From contig JAHLKF010000002.1 of the NCBI GenBank assembly GCA_025558075.1, positions 620,001 to 684,000 on the forward strand: a stretch of 64,000 nucleotides of DNA, in the 5' to 3' direction. Source of the DNA: Gaertneriomyces semiglobifer (Eukaryota; Chytridiomycota; Chytridiomycetes; Spizellomycetales; Spizellomycetaceae). Below, in pieces: positions 60,092 to 64,000 of this stretch (position 1 is its first letter; each line of letters starts with the position of its first letter). Below the pieces are notes generated by a model that was not told where the DNA came from, ran no database searches, and worked only from the letters and a program-made list of their open reading frames with translations. The translations under genes were made by a program, and so were the position numbers.

Positions 60092-60520
60092 TCGCTCATG
60101 TATCTTGCGGATTTTTGGTACTCTCTCTCTCTCTCATGCAACCATGGATTTACCATTTGTGCAATGCTCCAATTTCAATCATTAGTCATATGCACCCTCT
60201 CTTAGTTTTGTTTGACCTCTGAAAGCTTTATTCGCACATTATCCTGTAAGGGCAGAAGAATCAAGTTGCAGCAACCCGGGTGGTAGTGGGATCTCTCTCT
60301 CGTTCGCGAACGGTTTTACTAGAGTATTATACGGCGCTCCGTGATGAGATGCTATGTGCTTCCTTTCAATATTGTTTCCCATTACTGCTTGGGCAGTTTA
60401 ATGTCACGAGTGACGGTTGCATTCGAATCAGCGGAGACTTTCAGAGGACGCTTCCGTTGTACACTAGTGGAGACTGGAGTTAGCCCACTGATGCTAAGTA
60501 CACCGTGCTTAACTTGAAAC
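60092..60520. other. Convergent 3' region between G6PD and AIM24
   Basis: About 430 bases between two 3' ends. A minus-strand frame (60382-60576) overlaps the end of AIM24 but has no family character. Nothing else seen apart from the CT run. Confidence 0.4.
60121..60135. repeat. Short (CT)n dinucleotide run after G6PD
   Basis: About seven CT units shortly after the G6PD stop codon at 60091, within its 3' region. Confidence 0.8.
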
Positions 60521-62095
60521 TCACTCTCGTAGCCATCCGAAGGATGGCTCCACGCGGGATGAGAGATAGAAGTCACCCGGGCCGCGCAAGGTGTAGTAAC
60601 TCTGGTTCCCGTAGAGCGATTGCCGAGTAGTCTTCCACACCCAGCATGCCATGCGTGTAATTATATTGCCGGTAGCCACGAGCATCTTCTTGGACACGTC
60701 ACCTGTAGCATGCAAAAGCTTGGCGGACGTATCTTCGGCTTTTCGTGAAACAGGTGGTGTCGTTGCACTTATTGTTTCGGTACTTGAGGTTTGACCCATT
60801 TTCTCAACGGTTGGGGCGGGTGTCGACACAGCTGGTGTACTTTTCGCTGTGGTAAACATATCTTTGATCCTTTGACTCAAATTGGTTGGCATGAGTCCAC
60901 GGAGAGTTTTGCCGTAGTCCCTTCTGGGCGTTTTGGAAATGGCTCTTCTTGACTTGTCCGCTGGCTCCGGTTGCAGAGATGCATTCCATGCCACAATATG
61001 CCTGATACAACCCATTGAGTACACATATCATAGTCCACTTTTCTCGGTACTGAAGTTACCTGGGGTCAACGTGATATTCTTCGCCCGGTGCCAACACCAA
61101 TCGGAACATCCCCCCGTAAGTGCTGATAGCAATTGCGCCCTTGCCTTGAACCCGATAGGAAAATAAACCTCCAGAACCCTGTGACTAGTACTTAAGCGTA
61201 ACCTCTGCTGAAGCGATGAAGGAGGGATACCTTACCAATCCGAATCCCCGCAGTGAAGAAGACACTAGAAGGGTACCAGTGCCAGCTAAGAAAGCATCAC
61301 GGCGAACGTAATATTCCGCCGTCCCATCCATAGTCAGTGATGCAATATCTCCGATGCGGCGGGGGGCAAGTATCAGATCTCCACCGGCGTTTTCAGTGGA
61401 AAACTTATGGCACACGATGTCAGCTTCATGGGACGACAAGCATTCATGCCAAAGTTAGCTTACTTTGTCCCAAAGCAGAGCTCCTCCTTTCAGCGTACTG
61501 GAGATAGCTTCAGTGGTGCTTCCCTGGACCGCTCGAGTATGTTTGACCTATCAGAGCCCTGATTATTGGAAAATATGCAGAGTATTACGACAAAAACGAG
61601 ATACGTACGGCAGGAGAGAACGCCAAAGCGGAGTTCTTGGCTGAAAAAACTTGCGAGTTTGCGGGAATATTCGCCATCACAACCGCCCCTGGTAAATAAG
61701 TGCATGTCTGTCCGTAAGTCCCTAGTATTGATGCAACCAAGAATGCAACATCAAACATACCAAGCCCGGCACTGACAACCTTGAAGGATGCATCAGTCTG
61801 AGTGGGTGTGGTAAGCCATTTGGCTGCACTTGTTAATCCTGCAGTCGAGTGTTAAGCTTCAACTCCTCGATCCACAACCCGACAAATAAATACCAGGTGA
61901 GACCTCGACGCCAGCCGAGTCGAGCCGAGCAGAACTCTTTTTTTCCAGGCCAGCTGTAATATCCGGCGTCGGTTTCCGGTTCAGAGTTTCAACACCTTGG
62001 GCCGACGAAGCTCCGTTCTGGACGTTGTACGCGAGACCAGCGTAAGATCGGGTGGACCACATCCACGGCCGACACCGCTGAACGGTCAGGCTCAT
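60521..62095 (-). CDS. AIM24: AIM24-like mitochondrial inner-membrane protein
   Basis: AIM24 in yeast stabilises the MICOS cristae-junction complex. Six exons in the model: 62095-61894, 61838-61609, 61547-61464, 61403-61236, 61178-61060 and 61001-60521; 427 residues. The N-terminus MSLTVQRCRPWMWSTRSYAG is a good mitochondrial presequence. The family core is visible: FKVVSAGLGMFDVAF, CTYLPGAVVMAN, VKHTRAVQGSTTEAISSTLK, FSTENAGGDLILAPRRIGDI, YVRRDAFLAGTGTLLVSSSL, LFSYRVQGKGAIAISTYGG, RLVLAPGEEYHVDPRHIVAW and, near the end, YTLRGPGDFYLSSR, the usual closing motif. A segment at about 61736-61774 looks like a 39-base intron (GTATGT to TACTAG) but is in frame and far shorter than all other introns, so I left it as coding. 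The last few residues are uncertain. Confidence 0.85.
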
Positions 62096-62286
62096 GGTAA
62101 TTTAGTTGAGATAATGAGCAGCTGACAGTATCGACTTGGTTCTGCCTCTTCCGGAGGTCGGCTCGGCAAATGAGCAAGATCTGGTTCGATGCGCGAAGTG
62201 TGAGCTCACAACGCGAAGGTTGGTAACAAAAATTCACAAACAACACTTTACTTAGCGCCAATAAAGAAACCACCACAACGGCAGCC

Positions 62287-63825
62287 ATGACGGATAGAAC
62301 AACATTGTTTTTAGAGAAGCATGGTCTCTCGCTGGTTGATCACTCGGTGAAACGGCGTGTTGTTTCAACACGGGCTGCCATTCCGGCCGGAACCGAGGTG
62401 TTTCGTTCTCCCGCATTGGCAACCGTCACTCTTGACCATGCATGCCATTACTGCCTTCTCCGGGCGGATGATGCCGGTCATCCTCTAACGCGATGTGCGG
62501 CTTGTAAAAGAGCGACCTACTGTGGAAAGGCTTGTCAGCTGGCTGACTGGAAGGGTGGACATTCTCATCTGTGCCGCGTTTGGAAGACAAGAGGTAACTC
62601 TACTGGTGGCGAGTGGGAGAAGGATGAGGAGATGCTGATTAAGGTGTTGTCGGCACTGAGCAAAGAGGATGATTCAATGATGAGAATAAATGCGGATACA
62701 TTTTTGACCCTTCAAGGGTGTAGCGAAGATCTTGTAGGGCTATCTGCCGCCGAGAACTGGGATAGAGTGGTTGAGCGAGTGAAACAATTGAAATTGCCGA
62801 TGCACGTAAATGTAACGACTGAAGCTCTAACGAGCTACCTAGCTCGCTTCCGGAACAACAACTTTAGCGTGCATGATGCAGATTTGTTTGTGGTGGGTGA
62901 GGGCACGTTCCCACTTGGTGCATTGCTCAACCATTCCTGTCATCCGAATTGCTCTGTGCTGTACGAGGGAAGGGTACAGATTGTGCGGACCATTAGGGAC
63001 GTTGACGCTGGAGAAGAACTGCTAGGCACGTACGTCGATGGCATGGCATCAAGAGCTGAGCGACAGCAGCTACTGTGGGAAAAATACCAATTTGAGTGCA
63101 CCTGCGAGCGCTGCGGTGGGTCGGATGAACGCCAAAATCGTGAGTACGGTGGCTTCCAGTTAGTAGACCGTTGGCTTACTCCGGCGAGTGGATCGAACGC
63201 CTTGACACCGAACGAAGCGGCAGATGCCAACCGTTGGTTGAAGCCCCAATGTAAGCCTGTAAGACTTTTGCTAGAAACACTCTATCCCGTGGTCTGTGAC
63301 CCTGCTAAAGGTGGCCGGCAAGCCGGACACGGTGACCTGCAAGAGTTCATCACGAGTATATTAGGCGGACTACCGCCGCCGACGTCTCCGGAGAGTGAGT
63401 ATCGAATGGCACACGATTCTTTGCTGCGATACCTTTTGACAGTACCAACGCCCACGTCGCTTGCGTACCCACTTCCTTCACGACCCATGTTCTCGCACTT
63501 TTCAGCAGCTTTGCACCGACATCTGGACACACCCACCCCTTCGCAAGCCTGGCTTTCATTGTACGCCCTGTGCGTTTATCTTGTATCATACGAGCGTTTC
63601 CATCCCATGGTAGGGATACAGTACGTGCTGACTGCCAAGCTATGTTGGAATGCATTACTTGATTCTGATCGGTTAACGGACGAGGCCCTCAAGGCGTTGA
63701 AAAGGCTAATTAACAATGCGGACACTGTAGTCACCAAGAGTCATGGAACGTTGGGATGCTTTCGAGACGACCTTGATGAACTAGGCAAATTGGTGGACGC
63801 CGAGGTGCTGAAGCTGCATAGATAG
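62287..63825 (+). CDS. SET and MYND domain protein (SMYD type)
   Basis: Predicted protein lysine methyltransferase of the SMYD group. Single exon, 512 residues. The SET domain is split, as in SMYD proteins. Its first part (LEKHGLSLVDHSVKRRVVST, AAIPAGTEVFRSPAL) precedes a MYND zinc finger at about residues 54-97 with ligands in CHYCLL, CAACKRATYCGKACQ and HSHLC. The second part has FPLGALLNHSCHPNCSVLYE, the catalytic-core motif, and GEELLGTYVDGMASRAERQQ. A post-SET cysteine cluster follows (CTCERCGG). The C-terminal half is helical. Substrates range from histones to cytosolic proteins in the family, so the target is not predictable. The start is the only good ATG and lies 191 bases from the divergent AIM24 start. 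Confidence 0.93.
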   Translation: MTDRTTLFLEKHGLSLVDHSVKRRVVSTRAAIPAGTEVFRSPALATVTLDHACHYCLLRADDAGHPLTRCAACKRATYCGKACQLADWKGGHSHLCRVWKTRGNSTGGEWEKDEEMLIKVLSALSKEDDSMMRINADTFLTLQGCSEDLVGLSAAENWDRVVERVKQLKLPMHVNVTTEALTSYLARFRNNNFSVHDADLFVVGEGTFPLGALLNHSCHPNCSVLYEGRVQIVRTIRDVDAGEELLGTYVDGMASRAERQQLLWEKYQFECTCERCGGSDERQNREYGGFQLVDRWLTPASGSNALTPNEAADANRWLKPQCKPVRLLLETLYPVVCDPAKGGRQAGHGDLQEFITSILGGLPPPTSPESEYRMAHDSLLRYLLTVPTPTSLAYPLPSRPMFSHFSAALHRHLDTPTPSQAWLSLYALCVYLVSYERFHPMVGIQYVLTAKLCWNALLDSDRLTDEALKALKRLINNADTVVTKSHGTLGCFRDDLDELGKLVDAEVLKLHR

Positions 63826-63828
63826 TTT

Positions 63829-64000
63829 TTGTAATAGATAGAACGGTCGCTGATAGGGATTAGAGAGCATTGTTTCATCACTGCACATATATATTACATT
63901 CACACACACTCATGGATGGCATCATTCTAACCTCCGCCCAACCAGCTGCTCACAACAACATCATCCCCGCCAACACACCAAGATGTACAATACCGTACAA
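63829..64000. other. 3' flank of the SET/MYND gene to the window edge
   Basis: About 170 bases of AT- and CA-rich sequence with no gene seen. It probably contains the polyadenylation region. Confidence 0.4.

Overview
This window is nuclear DNA of a fungus, very probably a flagellate (zoosporic, chytrid-like) one. The genes are densely packed on both strands. Nearly all are split by short GT-AG introns: I could place about 63, 53-129 bases long, most of them 54-84. The gene set is fungal (Zn2Cys6 regulator with fungal transcription-factor domain, BFR1, AIM24, proteinase-B-type I9 inhibitor, external NADH dehydrogenase, BUD4/anillin-like protein). One gene encodes the ciliary protein CFAP58, which non-flagellated fungi lack. 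Species cannot be fixed from sequence alone. There is no sign of a virus, plasmid, transposon, CRISPR array, rRNA or convincing tRNA. All exon joins below were worked out by eye from splice signals, reading phase and recalled family sequence, so they are models, not measured transcripts.

Layout. 1-13 kb: a thiolase-superfamily gene running off the left edge (-), divergent from the ITP pyrophosphatase HAM1 (+); an F-box/LRR protein with membrane segments (-); a C2H2 zinc-finger protein (+); tRNA acetylation factor TAN1 (+); CFAP58 (-); mRNA export factor RAE1/GLE2 (-). 13-23 kb: a DUF1294 membrane protein (+), a 1077-residue BUD4/anillin-like protein (+), an F-box protein (-), the RNA polymerase II CTD phosphatase SSU72 (+), and an HSP110 chaperone (-). 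24-31 kb: a PDK-family mitochondrial protein kinase (+), the nuclease MUS81 (-, apparently short at its N-terminus), another F-box protein (+, possibly frameshifted) and the AMPK/SNF1 beta subunit (+). 31-39 kb: acetoacetyl-CoA thiolase (-), NmrA-like oxidoreductase (+), a 79-residue I9 proteinase inhibitor (+), EF-hand NADH dehydrogenase (+), BFR1 (-).

39-42 kb is a gene-poor stretch of about 3 kb in front of a Zn2Cys6 transcription factor (+). 45-54 kb holds the ESCRT-III protein CHMP1/DID2 (-), the iron-sulfur targeting factor CIA2 (+), ceramide synthase (-) and a P5B ATPase of the YPK9/ATP13A2 type (-). 54-64 kb holds a small GPI-anchored protein (+), a nuclear-looking coiled-coil protein (-), glucose-6-phosphate dehydrogenase (+), AIM24 (-) and a SET/MYND protein (+).

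The genes are mostly housekeeping and are not an operon or a biosynthetic cluster. Themes recur: acetyl-CoA and redox metabolism (two thiolases, PDK, AMPK beta, G6PD, NADH dehydrogenase), membrane lipid and ion homeostasis (ceramide synthase, YPK9), mRNA handling (SSU72, RAE1, BFR1) and three unrelated F-box proteins. I found no clear new multi-gene system. The points most worth a second look are gene-level: 11- and 15-nucleotide micro-exons, a MUS81 with no room for its usual N-terminal half, an F-box protein that anchors in a membrane, a probable frameshift in another F-box gene, and the BUD4/anillin-like protein with a PP1-docking motif.
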